The notes below the pieces were generated by a model. The model had not been told where the DNA came from. It did no database searches and saw only the letters and a program-made list of their open reading frames with translations. From the NCBI RefSeq assembly GCF_900096995.1, contig NZ_OANT01000001.1, positions 1 to 64,000 on the forward strand: DNA of 64,000 nt. Reading direction: 5' to 3'. This document shows, one piece after another, positions 18,752 to 28,672 of this stretch. The position numbers were made by a program, and so were the translations under genes. This DNA comes from Acinetobacter puyangensis (GTDB lineage Bacteria > Pseudomonadota > Gammaproteobacteria > Pseudomonadales > Moraxellaceae). The first letter of the stretch is position 1. Each line of letters opens with the position of its first letter.

Positions 18752-19114
18752 ATGAAAAACATGTTATTACCGCTATTTACCGCAAGTGCATTGATGATGG
18801 GCACAGCGACAGTTTCTGCTGCACCTGTAAATCAACAGGCATTAACACCAACCACAGTCACCAGTGTAAAACAGGCACATCAACTCAAAGATGACAGCAA
18901 AGTATTATTGAAAGGCCAAGTGGTGAAAAGTCTTGGTGATGAAAAATATGAATTCCGTGACAGCACTGGCACCATCAAAGTCGAGATTGATGATGAATTG
19001 TGGGGTGGCCGTGCACTTTCTCCAACGCAAACGGTTACACTCTTGGGTGAAATCGATATAGACTATAAACCAACCAAACGTGTTGAAGTCGATGTTGACG
19101 AAGTTCGTTTTTAA
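18752..19114 (+). CDS. ygiW: YgiW/YdeI-family periplasmic OB-fold stress protein
   Basis: A 120-residue secreted protein with a Sec signal peptide cleaved after about residue 24 (ATVSAA). The mature part is the bacterial OB-fold (BOF) domain: a run of strands containing KVLLKGQVVKSLGDEKYEFRD and IKVEIDDELWGG. Family members are linked to cationic-peptide and oxidative stress tolerance. In E. coli ygiW is adjacent to qseBC; here all three genes are co-directional. The Shine-Dalgarno AAGGAG lies in a 5-bp inverted repeat (TATCT/AGATA, 18732-18747). Confidence 0.88.
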   Translation: MKNMLLPLFTASALMMGTATVSAAPVNQQALTPTTVTSVKQAHQLKDDSKVLLKGQVVKSLGDEKYEFRDSTGTIKVEIDDELWGGRALSPTQTVTLLGEIDIDYKPTKRVEVDVDEVRF

Positions 19115-19152
19115 TCTGGTTAGATGAACTTGACCAAGAATAGATTGATTAG

Positions 19153-19180
19153 ATACGCAGTTGATGAACTGCGTATTTTT
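19153..19180 (+). terminator. Intrinsic terminator/attenuator between ygiW and qseB
   Basis: ATACGCAGTT (19153-19162) and AACTGCGTAT (19167-19176) form a perfect 10-bp stem with loop GATG, followed by T-run to 19180. qseB starts only 17 bp later, so the two-component genes are probably expressed by readthrough or from a weak internal promoter. Confidence 0.75.
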
Positions 19181-19196
19181 GTATGGGAAAACGGTT

Positions 19197-19859
19197 ATGC
19201 GTATTTTATTGGCAGAGGACGATACCTCATTGGGCGATACCATTCAGGCATGGCTGGAAATGGACGGTTATGTGGTGGACTGGGTGAAAAAAGGGTCTTA
19301 TGCCGAGGCTGCACTACAAAGTCATGAATATGCATGTATTTTGCTGGATCGTGGTTTGCCGGAATTATCAGGGGATCAGATTTTAACGGCGATTAGGCAA
19401 AAGAATAATGGTATTCCGGTCTTAATGATCACAGCCCGCGATAGCATTAAGGACCGTGTTGAAGGACTGGATTTAGGTGCAGATGATTATCTGGTCAAAC
19501 CTTTTGATCTGGAGGAGTTATCGGCACGGATTCGTGCGGCGATTCGAAAGCAGAATGCACAGGCGCAACCACAATTGAGCTTCGGAAATATTGTCCTTGA
19601 TCCTGTTGCCAAAACAGTGAAACAAAATGATCAACTGATTAACCTGACTGCCCGTGAATATGTGGTGTTGTATAAATTATTACGTCATCCCGAACATATC
19701 GTTTCGAAAGAACAACTGGAAGATGAGCTTTACGGTTGGGGTGAAGAAATTGAAAGTAATGCCATTGAAGTTTATGTCTATAATCTAAGGAAAAAAATCG
19801 GTAATGATTTTATCCGTACTATTCGTAGGCAGGGCTATACACTGGCTGCACAGGCATAA
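19197..19859 (+). CDS. qseB: OmpR-family response regulator, QseB-like
   Basis: A 220-residue response regulator. The receiver domain (1-115) has the acidic pair EDD near 7-9, the phospho-acceptor Asp in LLDRGLPELSG, Thr in MITARD and Lys in LVKPFD. The winged-helix DNA-binding domain (about 125-218) has NLTAREYVVLYKLLRHP and VYVYNLRKKIG. The start is placed at 19197 (MRILLAEDD), because upstream in-frame starts fall inside the terminator hairpin. It pairs with the kinase 78 bp downstream. Likely autoregulated through the CTTCAG box before ygiW. Confidence 0.9.
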   Translation: MRILLAEDDTSLGDTIQAWLEMDGYVVDWVKKGSYAEAALQSHEYACILLDRGLPELSGDQILTAIRQKNNGIPVLMITARDSIKDRVEGLDLGADDYLVKPFDLEELSARIRAAIRKQNAQAQPQLSFGNIVLDPVAKTVKQNDQLINLTAREYVVLYKLLRHPEHIVSKEQLEDELYGWGEEIESNAIEVYVYNLRKKIGNDFIRTIRRQGYTLAAQA

Positions 19860-19937
19860 CATTGAGCTAAATGACCAATACCGTATCCAATTAACCCGAC
19901 AAATTAAATTTCTAGCGTATTAAAGCAGTATCACCTT

Positions 19938-21326
19938 ATGTCAAAGCCAAAGACCTCACCATCTTATTCAGGCAAAATTGTGTCACTACAAAACCGACTG
20001 ATGAGTAGTACGTTGATCAGCAGTATTCTGACCGGATTACTGAGTCTGGTGATTTTGATTGGTGTTGTTGGCTATGATATGCATGAATTGTTTGATGATA
20101 TTTTAGAAGAAAATAGCAAATTATGGCTAGAAGAACAAAATAGCGCGAATGCCCAGATGAAGTATTATCTGGGAGAATATAATGAAGAGCTGGATCTGGA
20201 TTATCAATGGATTGATGCCAAAGGGCAAATTCAGCAAAAAAGTGAAGATGCCCCGGAAACCGTATTTATTGCCAATGCCGAAGATGACCGGTTCTATAAT
20301 ATTTATCATGACCGCAAGTGGTGGCGTGTCTATGTCAAGAAACGTCCCGATAGTCTGGTTCAGATTCAGGTGGCGCAACCGTGGCAGCAGCGTTATGAAC
20401 ATTTGTTACCTGCTATCGGGCATTTTAGCTGGTTGATGCTATTGTTATGGATGGTTTTGCTTATAGGAAACTGGTTGGCAATTCGACGTGGTCTAAAAAC
20501 CTTTACCCGCATTAGTGAGCAAATTGCTCAAAAGAATGTACAGAATTTATCGCCAATACAACCGACAGAAATATATACAGAATTGCAGCCGATGATTGCA
20601 GCAATCAATGCTTTGTTATTACGTCTGGATCAGGCCTTGCAGGCTGAACAGCGTTTTACTGCCGATGCTGCCCATGAGCTGCGTACACCATTATCTGCCA
20701 TTCAGATGAAATTGCAATTGATGCAACGTCGGCATAAGACCTTACTTGAACCGATACAACCGGAACTGGAACAATTAAAACAGGATGTACAGCGCAGTAC
20801 CGCAGTGGTTGAGAATTTATTATTTTTGGCTCGGCTGGATCCACAGCAAAGTCAGGCATTACCTAGGACAAAATTTCCACTTATGTCGCTACTACAAGAG
20901 GTCTGGCAAAATATTGCGCTAGCAGCGCAACAGAAAAATATTGAATTGATTCAGGATTGGCAAATAGCAAGCGATCTGACCTGTATCGCCAATCGTGAAT
21001 TATGTTTTACGGCATTACGCAATTTACTCGACAATGCAATTCGCTATAGTCATGTGAATGCTAAAGTTAAGTTCAGTGTTTTTGCTGAACATGAACAGAT
21101 TATTTTTCAAATACAGGATAATGGACAGGGCGTAGCTCCAGATCAACTGGCACGATTAACACAGCGTTTTTATCGGGTATTGGGGACAGAACAGCAGGGT
21201 TCGGGACTGGGCTTATCGATTGTGCAACATATTGTAGCGTTACATCATGGCAATTTAGATTTTATTGAAGGGTTAGACAATACTGGTTTTGGTGTTCGAA
21301 TGGCCTTAGCACGGTATATGGATTAA
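19938..21326 (+). CDS. qseC: Sensor histidine kinase, QseC-like
   Basis: A 462-residue membrane kinase: membrane span about 26-48, a periplasmic sensor region of about 110 residues, a second span about 160-180, a HAMP-type linker, then the kinase core. H-box AHELRTPLSAI carries the phospho-His; N-box RNLLDNAIRYS, G1 DNGQGV and G2 GSGLGLSIV form the ATP-binding domain. The sensor region is rich in acidic residues (LGEYNEELDLDYQW), consistent with cation or cationic-peptide sensing as in QseC/PmrB types, but the ligand is unknown. Confidence 0.9.
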   Translation: MSKPKTSPSYSGKIVSLQNRLMSSTLISSILTGLLSLVILIGVVGYDMHELFDDILEENSKLWLEEQNSANAQMKYYLGEYNEELDLDYQWIDAKGQIQQKSEDAPETVFIANAEDDRFYNIYHDRKWWRVYVKKRPDSLVQIQVAQPWQQRYEHLLPAIGHFSWLMLLLWMVLLIGNWLAIRRGLKTFTRISEQIAQKNVQNLSPIQPTEIYTELQPMIAAINALLLRLDQALQAEQRFTADAAHELRTPLSAIQMKLQLMQRRHKTLLEPIQPELEQLKQDVQRSTAVVENLLFLARLDPQQSQALPRTKFPLMSLLQEVWQNIALAAQQKNIELIQDWQIASDLTCIANRELCFTALRNLLDNAIRYSHVNAKVKFSVFAEHEQIIFQIQDNGQGVAPDQLARLTQRFYRVLGTEQQGSGLGLSIVQHIVALHHGNLDFIEGLDNTGFGVRMALARYMD

Positions 21327-21378
21327 AACATGTGAGTGTCGTGTGTATCTGGGTTGTAGGTTAAATGCTATACAAAAT

Positions 21379-21404
21379 TGTGGATAACTTTCTGGCTATC
21401 CACA
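21379..21404. other. Inverted pair of DnaA-box-like nonamers between convergent genes
   Basis: TGTGGATAA at 21379-21387 is an exact reverse complement of the DnaA box TTATCCACA. CTATCCACA at 21396-21404 is an 8/9 match in the opposite orientation. Together they form an 8-bp stem with a 10-nt loop. No T-run follows, so as a terminator it would be weak. Confidence 0.45.
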
Positions 21405-21429
21405 TGTGCGATACGCATCTATTTCTAAA

Positions 21430-21768
21430 TTATTGATTTTGCCATTCATGCTGGCATTCACGACATTTCCATTGTTTTTGCGATTGCATAAAGCTTTGCA
21501 TGGAAATTTTAAAATTCGGTAAGTCACGCCAGAACATAAAACCTGAAACAATACAGCTTAAAACGACGAGAATGGTTGCCCCGTTTAATACCGGGCCAGC
21601 ACTTTTATCCAGAATCAGAAATACAATGCTAATCGCCAGTAATAAGGCCAGCAGCAGAATACTTGGCACCAAAATTAACAGACTCTTGGGAACTTGTGGA
21701 CGGGGGCCAGTTGCAGATGCCATCGGTATAATTTTGGTACTTTGACATTTGGGACAACGATAATTCAT
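21430..21768 (-). CDS. Small membrane protein with split zinc ribbon
   Basis: A 112-residue protein of unknown function. It has an N-terminal CPKC motif (residues 5-8) and a C-terminal CREC motif (about 103-106), which could join to bind one zinc. Between them are two hydrophobic segments (about 29-52 and 62-79), so both cysteine pairs would face the cytoplasm. It is convergent with qseC and I recognise no named family. Confidence 0.7.
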   Translation of the reverse strand: MNYRCPKCQSTKIIPMASATGPRPQVPKSLLILVPSILLLALLLAISIVFLILDKSAGPVLNGATILVVLSCIVSGFMFWRDLPNFKISMQSFMQSQKQWKCRECQHEWQNQ

Positions 21769-21863
21769 AGATAAAATCTCAAAAAAGAAAAAACAATCTA
21801 CTTTTCAATGTATGGGTTGCTCAGGCAAATATCAAGCAATAACCTAGGTACAATTTCAGACAT

Positions 21864-21900
21864 AAAAAAGCCGTTGACTGATCAATGCAACGGCTTTTTT
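21864..21900 (-). terminator. Intrinsic terminator of the tRNA-Glu operon
   Basis: A perfect 13-bp stem, AAAAAAGCCGTTG (21864-21876) with CAACGGCTTTTTT (21888-21900). Read on the minus strand it follows the second tRNA-Glu by five bases and ends in a U-run. The symmetric A/T tails make it potentially bidirectional. Confidence 0.85.
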
Positions 21901-21905
21901 GAATT

Positions 21906-21981
21906 TGGCGTCCCTACGGGGATTCGAACCCCGGTTACCGCCGTGAAAGGGCGATGTCCTAGGCCTCTAGACGATAGGGAC
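21906..21981 (-). tRNA. tRNA-Glu (TTC anticodon)
   Basis: A 76-nt cloverleaf on the minus strand: acceptor GTCCCTA/TAGGGAC, anticodon TTC in loop CTTTCAC, T-arm CCGGGGTTCGAATCCCCG, encoded discriminator G and CCA. Its sequence is identical to the upstream copy at 22055-22130. Confidence 0.97.
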
Positions 21982-22054
21982 AAATTTGAGGCTATTCTAA
22001 TGATTGTGATCACCACACTTTAAATAAAGTTCGCTTTAAAGAACTGACTTAAAG

Positions 22055-22130
22055 TGGCGTCCCTACGGGGATTCGAACCCCGGTTACCGCCGTGAAAGGG
22101 CGATGTCCTAGGCCTCTAGACGATAGGGAC
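22055..22130 (-). tRNA. tRNA-Glu (TTC anticodon), first of tandem pair
   Basis: Same 76-nt sequence as the copy at 21906-21981, separated from it by 73 bp. It is transcribed first, from the promoter at 22174-22202. Confidence 0.97.
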
Positions 22131-22173
22131 GCAGAGAAACAAGTTGCGATGCCGCTTGTTTAGAACGAGGTGC

Positions 22174-22202
22174 ATTGTAATGGCATATTTTAGGTGATGC
22201 AA
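22174..22202 (-). promoter_or_regulatory. Sigma-70 promoter of the tRNA-Glu pair
   Basis: On the minus strand, TTGCAT (22202-22197), a 17-bp spacer, and TACAAT (22179-22174). The start would be near 22167, about 36 nt before the first tRNA. Confidence 0.7.
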
Positions 22203-22308
22203 ATATTTTTAAAGGAAATTTATGCTAATCGCATTTTTTTTGTACGTTAAATTGTTGTTTTTATGGATTGTGGCGAATTGCTCGCCACAAGTTCATGATC
22301 TAAGGAAA

Positions 22309-22818
22309 TTATTCCTTAAAAATGCTACAGGAAATATGCGTGTTTTGCTGTTGCAAGCGTAATTTTTTACGTTGTTCTGCGGCTTCAAAACGGCAGCGTT
22401 TTAAATCACTATCTAGAATTAAAGGTGGTATGCGTTTGGGCTTATTATTTTCATCTACAGCAACCATGGTGAAATAACAGCTATTGGTATGGCGGATACT
22501 ACGTTTCTGAATATTTTGCGCTTCTACCCGAATACCAATTTCCATTGACGATGTACCAACATGGTTCACACATGCCAGAAACGTCACCAGTTCACCAACA
22601 TGGATTGGTTCTTTGAACAGTACCTTATCTACAGACAATGTGACAACATAGCTGGCCGAATAACGGCTGGCACAGGCAAAAGCAACCTGATCAAGTAACT
22701 TTAGAATGGTTCCACCATGTACATTACCGGAAAAGTTTGCCATATCGGGCGTCATTAAAACAGACATTGATAACTCGGCTTGTTCTTCAGCCTGAGTTAA
22801 GGGATCTAGAGGAGTCAT
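22309..22818 (-). CDS. Acyl-CoA thioesterase, YciA-like hotdog fold
   Basis: A 169-residue hotdog-fold thioesterase hydrolysing acyl-CoA to free acid and CoA. The segment DMANFSGNVHGGTILKLLDQVAFACASRYS is the acyl-CoA hydrolase core with the NVHGG turn and catalytic-region Asp; VDKVLFKEPIHVGELV follows. The ATG at 22818 is preferred because GAGGAA sits at the right distance; an ATG four codons upstream overlaps that ribosome-binding site. The C-terminal ~40 residues are charged and extend beyond the core fold. Substrate range unknown. Confidence 0.88.
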   Translation of the reverse strand: MTPLDPLTQAEEQAELSMSVLMTPDMANFSGNVHGGTILKLLDQVAFACASRYSASYVVTLSVDKVLFKEPIHVGELVTFLACVNHVGTSSMEIGIRVEAQNIQKRSIRHTNSCYFTMVAVDENNKPKRIPPLILDSDLKRCRFEAAEQRKKLRLQQQNTHISCSIFKE

Positions 22819-23115
22819 AATATTCCTCAAATATATGAAGGAAGTGGAGAGTGAACATATTATAAGAAGTTTTACGACTTTTGGGGCATATCATTTTTAT
22901 CAAACTTATGGTTTGGCCCTATTTTTGTATAAAAAATAACACAATGATTGCTAAAGTGACGTATAACTTTAAAAGATGATCCAGAATTATGGTGCAAGAT
23001 GGATAAAGGCAGACAACTTATGTCGTTTAGCCTTGCAAAGGCTCTTGCTGATTTTAGATGGACAACTTAGCATAGCAGTTTATAGAGAACTTAGATTAAA
23101 GGATAAAACAATCGC

Positions 23116-25335
23116 ATGAGCAGCCTTGTGCATCACGCTACCGAAAATCGTTCAGTTGCTGAGTTTACCGAACAGGCTTATTTGAATTATGCCATGTACG
23201 TCATTATGGATCGTGCCTTACCGCATATTAGTGATGGCTTAAAACCGGTACAACGTCGTATTGTGTATGCGATGAGTGAACTGGGTTTAAAAAATTCTGG
23301 CAAACCAAAAAAATCTGCCCGTACGGTCGGTGATGTATTGGGTAAGTATCATCCACATGGTGACAGTGCCTGTTATGAAGCCATGGTCTTAATGGCGCAA
23401 CCGTTTAGTTATCGCTATCCTTTTATTGAAGGACAGGGCAACTGGGGATCACCAGATGATCCGAAATCCTTTGCGGCCATGCGTTATACCGAAGCCAAAC
23501 TCTCGCTATATAGTGAAGTGTTGTTAAGTGAACTGGGGCAGGGTACATGTGAGTGGCAGGACAATTTTGACGGCAGTTTAAAGGAGCCGGTAAATTTACC
23601 TGCGCGAGTGCCGAATATTTTACTCAATGGTACAACGGGAATTGCCGTGGGTATGGCAACAGATATTCCGCCGCATAATTTACGTGAAGTGATTAAGGGC
23701 ACCGTTGCCCTCATTAAAAATCCAGCATTAAGCGATGAAAAATTGCAACAATTCATTCCTGCACCGGATTTACCCACGCATGCCGAAATTATTACTTCGC
23801 CGCAAGAATTACTAAAAATCCAAAGCACTGGGCGTGGCAGCTATCGTATGCGTGCGGTGTATACCGTCGAAAAAAATGAAATCATTATTGAGCATTTACC
23901 CTATCAGGTCTCTGGTTCCAAACTAATTGCACAAATTGCCGATCAGATGCAGGCAAAAAAACTGCCATTTGTCACCGATTTGCGTGATGAGTCTGACCAT
24001 AAAAATCCGACGCGACTGGTGATTGTACTGCGTTCCAATCGTGTTGATATCGATGCAATTATGAGCCATCTTTTTGCCACCACTGATTTGGAAAGTAGCT
24101 ATCGGGTCAATCTGAATATGATTGGTGCAGATGGTCGTCCACAGGTGAAATCGATTCGCAAGATTTTGCTGGAATGGATTGAGATCCGTACCGAAATCAT
24201 TACCAACCGTTTAAAGTATCATCTGAATAAAATTGATAAACGCCTGCATATTCTGGCGGGTTTGTTGATTGCTTATCTGGATATTGATACGGTGATCAAA
24301 ATTATTCGTGAAGAAGATCAGCCAAAACCAGTATTAATGGCGCATTTTGCGATTGATGAAATTCAGGCGGAAGCCATTTTGGAGTTAAAACTACGCCATT
24401 TGGCCAGACTCGAAGAAATGGAAATTCGCAAGGAACAGGATGAACTGTCAGAACGCGCAGCAGTGATTCGCGAACAACTGGAAAATCCGGAATCGCTGAA
24501 AAAATTGATGATCAATGAACTCAATGACGATGCCAAAAAATTTGGTGATGATCGCCGCTCGCCGATTGTGCATCGTAGCGATGCGGTACAAATGAAAGAA
24601 TCCGATTTTACCCCTGCGGAAACAGTGACGGTTGCATTGTCTGAAGCAGGCTGGATTCGTATGGCTAAAGGTGAAATTGATGCGACCCAGTTGAATTATC
24701 GGGCGGGGGATAGTTATCAGGATTCTGTGGTTGGCAAGAGTAATCAGCGGGTCTATATCCTTGATCAAACAGGGCGTAGTTATGCGCTGACAGCGAATCA
24801 TTTGCCATCTGCCCGGGGGCAGGGTGAACCTTTAACTTCCAAATTAAATCCAGCTTCGGGAACGCAGTTTATTCAGGTTATCATGGGTGAGGACGAGCAA
24901 CAGATTATTAGTCTTAGTTCACAGGGCTATGGTTTTAAAACCCAGCTGAAACAACTGGATACCACTGCAAAAGCGGGTAAGGCATTTTTATCCGTTGCCA
25001 ATGGCTTTAATGCCTTGCCGATTATTTTCAGTACAGACAAAGCACAACTTGCGCTGTTAAGTAAACAGGGGCGCTTATTGATTGTTGATCAAAGTCATAT
25101 TCCGGAATTGAGTAAGGGCAAAGGAAACAAATTGATGCAATTGGAAGCGGGTGATGAACTAATCAGTCACATTGCACTTAACCTTGAGCAAGATGTGTTA
25201 AAAATACAAGTAGGTACGCGTTTTCTAAGCCTTAAAGGTAATGATTTACAGACCTACTACGGCAAAAAAGCGACCAAAGGCAAACTTTTGCCACGGGGTT
25301 ATCAGAAAGCGCAAAGATTATTACTTGATCTCTGA
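23116..25335 (+). CDS. parC: DNA topoisomerase IV subunit A
   Basis: ParC is the DNA-cleaving subunit that decatenates daughter chromosomes with ParE (50007). It is 739 residues long. The catalytic tyrosine is Y124 in [11 protein letters not shown]. The quinolone-resistance region keeps the usual sensitive residues S84 and E88 ([10 protein letters not shown]), so no classic resistance substitution is present. The C-terminal region is short and beta-pinwheel-like with a [20 protein letters not shown] box, matching ParC rather than GyrA. parC and parE are not adjacent, as in other Acinetobacter. Confidence 0.96.
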   Translation: MSSLVHHATENRSVAEFTEQAYLNYAMYVIMDRALPHISDGLKPVQRRIVYAMSELGLKNSGKPKKSARTVGDVLGKYHPHGDSACYEAMVLMAQPFSYRYPFIEGQGNWGSPDDPKSFAAMRYTEAKLSLYSEVLLSELGQGTCEWQDNFDGSLKEPVNLPARVPNILLNGTTGIAVGMATDIPPHNLREVIKGTVALIKNPALSDEKLQQFIPAPDLPTHAEIITSPQELLKIQSTGRGSYRMRAVYTVEKNEIIIEHLPYQVSGSKLIAQIADQMQAKKLPFVTDLRDESDHKNPTRLVIVLRSNRVDIDAIMSHLFATTDLESSYRVNLNMIGADGRPQVKSIRKILLEWIEIRTEIITNRLKYHLNKIDKRLHILAGLLIAYLDIDTVIKIIREEDQPKPVLMAHFAIDEIQAEAILELKLRHLARLEEMEIRKEQDELSERAAVIREQLENPESLKKLMINELNDDAKKFGDDRRSPIVHRSDAVQMKESDFTPAETVTVALSEAGWIRMAKGEIDATQLNYRAGDSYQDSVVGKSNQRVYILDQTGRSYALTANHLPSARGQGEPLTSKLNPASGTQFIQVIMGEDEQQIISLSSQGYGFKTQLKQLDTTAKAGKAFLSVANGFNALPIIFSTDKAQLALLSKQGRLLIVDQSHIPELSKGKGNKLMQLEAGDELISHIALNLEQDVLKIQVGTRFLSLKGNDLQTYYGKKATKGKLLPRGYQKAQRLLLDL

Positions 25336-25524
25336 TCTATATTCACCGTATAGTCGGAGTGTTGGGTAAGATTTTATAAATGATTGCAGGCAGTATGTGA
25401 TTGAAAAAGCCTGTCTGCAAAAGTGGTTTGCATAAAAAGTGTAAATTCAATTCGTGCAGTAGGGTAAGTAAGAACGTACAGGACTGTATGATCGAACAAA
25501 ACAGGATTGGGAGTAGTGGCAATT

Positions 25525-27198
25525 ATGGAAAAAGTTTGGCTGAAAACTTATGAAAAATTTGGAATTCAAAAAGATATTTCATTGCCAGCAGAGAATACAT
25601 CTTTAGTTGATGTATTTGAAAATAATTTTAAAAAATATGGATCACGAGAAGCGTTTTTGTTTATGGACAAAACTTTAACCTTCTCCGACTTGGCGCAGTA
25701 TAGTCGTCAGTTTGCTGCTTATCTGCAAAGTCTGGGTTTGGCAAAAGGATCACGTGTTGCAGTGATGATGCCGAATGTTTTCCAATATCCGATTGCTGCA
25801 TTGGGAACTTTTTTGGCAGGATATGTTCTGGTCAATGTTAACCCACTTTATACTACACGTGAACTGGAACATCAGTTAAATGATTCCGGTGCAGAAGCCT
25901 TGATTATCATTGAAAATTTTGCACACGTATATCAGCCTATTCATGGTAAAACACCAGTAAAACATGTGGTTGTGACTGGTGTTGGTGATATGCTTGGCCT
26001 ATTAAAAGGTACCATTGTCAATTTTGTTTTGCGTAAGGTACGTAAACAGGTACCTGCATGGACGATTTCCGGACATACTTCGTTTAAATCTGCTTTATCT
26101 AAAGGGTCGTCGGCAAAATATACTCGCCCTCAATTGACTTTAAGTGATACTGCGGTATTGCAATATACGGGTGGTACTACAGGTGTTTCCAAAGGTGCAG
26201 AATTAACGCATAGAAACCTGATTGCCAATATGCTGCAAGTCGATGCGATTTTTGCCAGTAAGTTTGGTGGCGGCGATAGTCTGGTGGGTGAGCGGATTGT
26301 CTGTGCATTACCGCTCTATCATATTTTTGCCTTTACGGTGTGCGCGCTGTATGGCATGTATCGCGGTGCAACCAATATTCTGATTCCAAATCCACGTGAC
26401 TTGCCTGCCGTGGTAGGTGAGCTGCGTAAATATAAACCGGCATTCTTCCCGGCTGTAAACACGCTGTTCAATGCACTGGTGCATAATGAAGAGTTTAAAC
26501 AGCTCGACCACAGCAATTTGAAAATTGCGATTGGTGGTGGGATGGCGGTATTGCCTTCAACTGCCGAAGCATGGCATAAAGTGACGGGTTCCATCATTAT
26601 TGAAGGCTATGGTTTATCGGAAACTTCACCATTGGCATCGGTGAATCCGCCAATTAATACCGCATTTACAGGTACCATTGGTATTCCTGCACCAGATACC
26701 GATATTGCGATTCTGGATGATGATGGTAATGAGGTTGCCATTGGTGAACAGGGTGAAATCTCGATTCGTGGTCCACAGGTCATGAAAGGTTACTGGAATC
26801 GTCCGGATGAAACAGCCAAGGTAATGACTGACGACGGTTTCTTCCGTTCGGGCGATGTGGGAATCATGAATGATGAAGGCTATGTCAAAATCGTAGACCG
26901 TAAAAAGGATATGATTCTGGTGTCCGGCTTTAATGTTTATCCAAGTGAAATTGAAGAGATTGTGGCCAAGCATCCGAAAGTATTGGAAGTGGCAACGATT
27001 GGTGTACCGGATGAGAGATCCGGTGAAGTACCAAAATTATTTATTGTGAAAAAAGATGCTAGCCTAACTGCCGAAGAAATTCTGGCTTATGCCAAAGAGA
27101 ATTTAACGGGCTATAAACGTCCACGTTATGTTGAATTTCTTGATGAATTGCCGAAATCCAATGTCGGTAAAATCTTGCGTAAAGATTTACGCAAATAA
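25525..27198 (+). CDS. fadD: Long-chain fatty acid-CoA ligase
   Basis: FadD activates fatty acids to acyl-CoA with ATP via an acyl-adenylate at the inner membrane. The 557-residue form starting at ATG 25525 (MEKVWLKTYEKFG) lines up with E. coli FadD (MKKVWLNRY); an upstream in-frame TTG at 25507 adds unrelated residues. The P-loop-like motif YTGGTTGVSKGAELTHRN, the motif GYGLSETSP and the C-terminal motif DGFFRSGDVG plus catalytic Lys near GKILRKDLRK are present. The 171-bp gap after parC holds a 10-bp hairpin without T-run and no ORF. Confidence 0.95.
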   Translation: MEKVWLKTYEKFGIQKDISLPAENTSLVDVFENNFKKYGSREAFLFMDKTLTFSDLAQYSRQFAAYLQSLGLAKGSRVAVMMPNVFQYPIAALGTFLAGYVLVNVNPLYTTRELEHQLNDSGAEALIIIENFAHVYQPIHGKTPVKHVVVTGVGDMLGLLKGTIVNFVLRKVRKQVPAWTISGHTSFKSALSKGSSAKYTRPQLTLSDTAVLQYTGGTTGVSKGAELTHRNLIANMLQVDAIFASKFGGGDSLVGERIVCALPLYHIFAFTVCALYGMYRGATNILIPNPRDLPAVVGELRKYKPAFFPAVNTLFNALVHNEEFKQLDHSNLKIAIGGGMAVLPSTAEAWHKVTGSIIIEGYGLSETSPLASVNPPINTAFTGTIGIPAPDTDIAILDDDGNEVAIGEQGEISIRGPQVMKGYWNRPDETAKVMTDDGFFRSGDVGIMNDEGYVKIVDRKKDMILVSGFNVYPSEIEEIVAKHPKVLEVATIGVPDERSGEVPKLFIVKKDASLTAEEILAYAKENLTGYKRPRYVEFLDELPKSNVGKILRKDLRK

Positions 27199-27214
27199 TC
27201 GAGTTTTATTCAAG

Positions 27215-27248
27215 AAGCTGTATCATTATGCAATGATGCAGCTTTTTT
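27215..27248 (+). terminator. Intrinsic terminator after fadD
   Basis: A 13-bp stem with one G-U pair (27215-27227 with 27232-27244), loop ATGC, and T-run to 27248. The stem is A-rich on its left side, so it may also serve the convergent scoB transcript. Confidence 0.85.
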
Positions 27249-27272
27249 GTTTAAGCATTACTCATAAAGTAT

Positions 27273-27908
27273 TTATGCGGGTTGTTGTAAGTTGACACCA
27301 GTGAGCGCCTGAACTTGATCAAAGGTAACCTCATCAGCTAATTCAATCACTTTGATACCGTCAGCAGTAATATCAAATACGCCCAACTCGCTGATAATAC
27401 GATTCACTACAGCTTTGCCTGTCAGCGGAAGTTGACATTCTTTTAAAATTTTAGCACTGCCATCTTTTGCAAAATGCTCCATTAGTACAACGACTTTTTG
27501 GACACCGGCAACCAAATCCATTGCACCGCCCATCCCCTTAACTTTTTTACCCGGAATCATCCAGTTGGCAAGATCTCCTTGTTCGGAGACTTCCATCGCA
27601 CCCAAAATTGCGATATCAACATGTCCACCACGAATCATGGCAAAAGATTCACTACTCGAAAAAAAAGCCGCACCTGGTCTAGCGGTAACTGTTTGTTTAC
27701 CAGCATTAATCAGATCGGCATCTACAGTTTCTTCTGTAGGAAATTCACCGATACCCAATAAGCCATTTTCTGATTGTAACCAAACATCCATATTTTCAGG
27801 GATATAGTTTGCGACGAGAGTGGGTAGCCCAATGCCTAGATTGACGTAGAATCCATCGTGTAACTCTTGTGCAGCACGTTGTGCCATCTGATTTCTTGTC
27901 CAGCTCAT
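27273..27908 (-). CDS. scoB: Succinyl-CoA:3-ketoacid CoA-transferase subunit B
   Basis: The beta subunit of the family I CoA-transferase that moves CoA from succinyl-CoA to acetoacetate. It is 211 residues long. The active-site glutamate lies in SENGLLGIG, and [20 protein letters not shown] and [14 protein letters not shown] follow, as in ScoB/AtoA. The start overlaps the scoA stop by 4 bp, so translation is coupled. It ends the liu gene cluster, where it would convert the acetoacetate released by HMG-CoA lyase to acetoacetyl-CoA. Confidence 0.92.
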   Translation of the reverse strand: MSWTRNQMAQRAAQELHDGFYVNLGIGLPTLVANYIPENMDVWLQSENGLLGIGEFPTEETVDADLINAGKQTVTARPGAAFFSSSESFAMIRGGHVDIAILGAMEVSEQGDLANWMIPGKKVKGMGGAMDLVAGVQKVVVLMEHFAKDGSAKILKECQLPLTGKAVVNRIISELGVFDITADGIKVIELADEVTFDQVQALTGVNLQQPA

Positions 27909-28618
27909 GAGTGTTCATCCTTGTGTTTTAGTGTCACTTGTTCGATATGTTTCTTTATGGCGTTATTAACGATGATTCGATCTACATAAATTCCTGCTAG
28001 ATGGATTTCATCGGGATCGATTGTGCCGACCTCCACCAAATGTTCAACTTCTACGACAGTAATTTTAGCGGCAGTAGCACATTCAGGGTTAAAGTTGCGC
28101 GCAGTTTTACGGAAAACTAAATTACCAGCTTTGTCTGCTTTGTAGGCTTTCACTAATGCGACATCTGCGGTCAAAGAGGGTTCAAGAATATATTCTTTAT
28201 CGTTAAAAATACGGGTTTCTTTGCCCTCTGCAATCAGTGTTCCAACGCCTGCCTGAGTATAAAATGCAGGAATGCCAGCACCACCTGCACGTAATTTTTC
28301 TGCTAAAGTGCCTTGTGGTGTAAGTTCAACTTCAAGTTCACCACTCAGATATTGTTGTTCAAATTCTTTATTTTCACCAACATAAGATGAAATCATTTTT
28401 TTAATTTGTTTGCTGCGTAATAAAATTCCCAAACCATAATCATCTACACCGGCATTATTGGAGATACAGGTCAAATCGCGACAATCTGTATCTTTTAATG
28501 CTTGTATCAATGCCTCTGGAATTCCACATAGGCCGAAGCCTCCAACTGCCAAAGTTTGTCCATCTTGGATAATGCCTGCTAAAGCTTGATTTGCATCCTG
28601 ATATACTTTATTTCGCAT
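27905..28618 (-). CDS. scoA: Succinyl-CoA:3-ketoacid CoA-transferase subunit A
   Basis: The alpha subunit of the same CoA-transferase, 237 residues. The [13 protein letters not shown] loop near 26-38, [25 protein letters not shown] and [13 protein letters not shown] are as in ScoA from Bacillus and closer to ScoA than to AtoD. It lies 54 bp downstream of the HMG-CoA lyase gene and just before scoB. The substrate pair succinyl-CoA/acetoacetate is inferred from family and pathway context. Confidence 0.92.
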   Translation of the reverse strand: MRNKVYQDANQALAGIIQDGQTLAVGGFGLCGIPEALIQALKDTDCRDLTCISNNAGVDDYGLGILLRSKQIKKMISSYVGENKEFEQQYLSGELEVELTPQGTLAEKLRAGGAGIPAFYTQAGVGTLIAEGKETRIFNDKEYILEPSLTADVALVKAYKADKAGNLVFRKTARNFNPECATAAKITVVEVEHLVEVGTIDPDEIHLAGIYVDRIIVNNAIKKHIEQVTLKHKDEHS

Positions 28619-28672
28619 AATTCCCTCTACGATATTTTAATGATGAATGAAAAAATTAACGTGACGCATGGA

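Noticed and set aside
21906..22130. Tandem identical tRNA-Glu genes considered as a repeat or integration site
   Set aside because: Both are complete, share one promoter and terminator, and no integrase or fragmentary att copy is present; a normal tRNA duplication explains them.
23253..23400. Quinolone resistance substitution in parC
   Set aside because: The key residues S84 and E88 are the sensitive type.
25384..25420. 10-bp hairpin between parC and fadD, considered as the parC terminator
   Set aside because: Stem TTGCAGGCAG/CTGTCTGCAA has a long loop and no T-run, so intrinsic termination is not supported.
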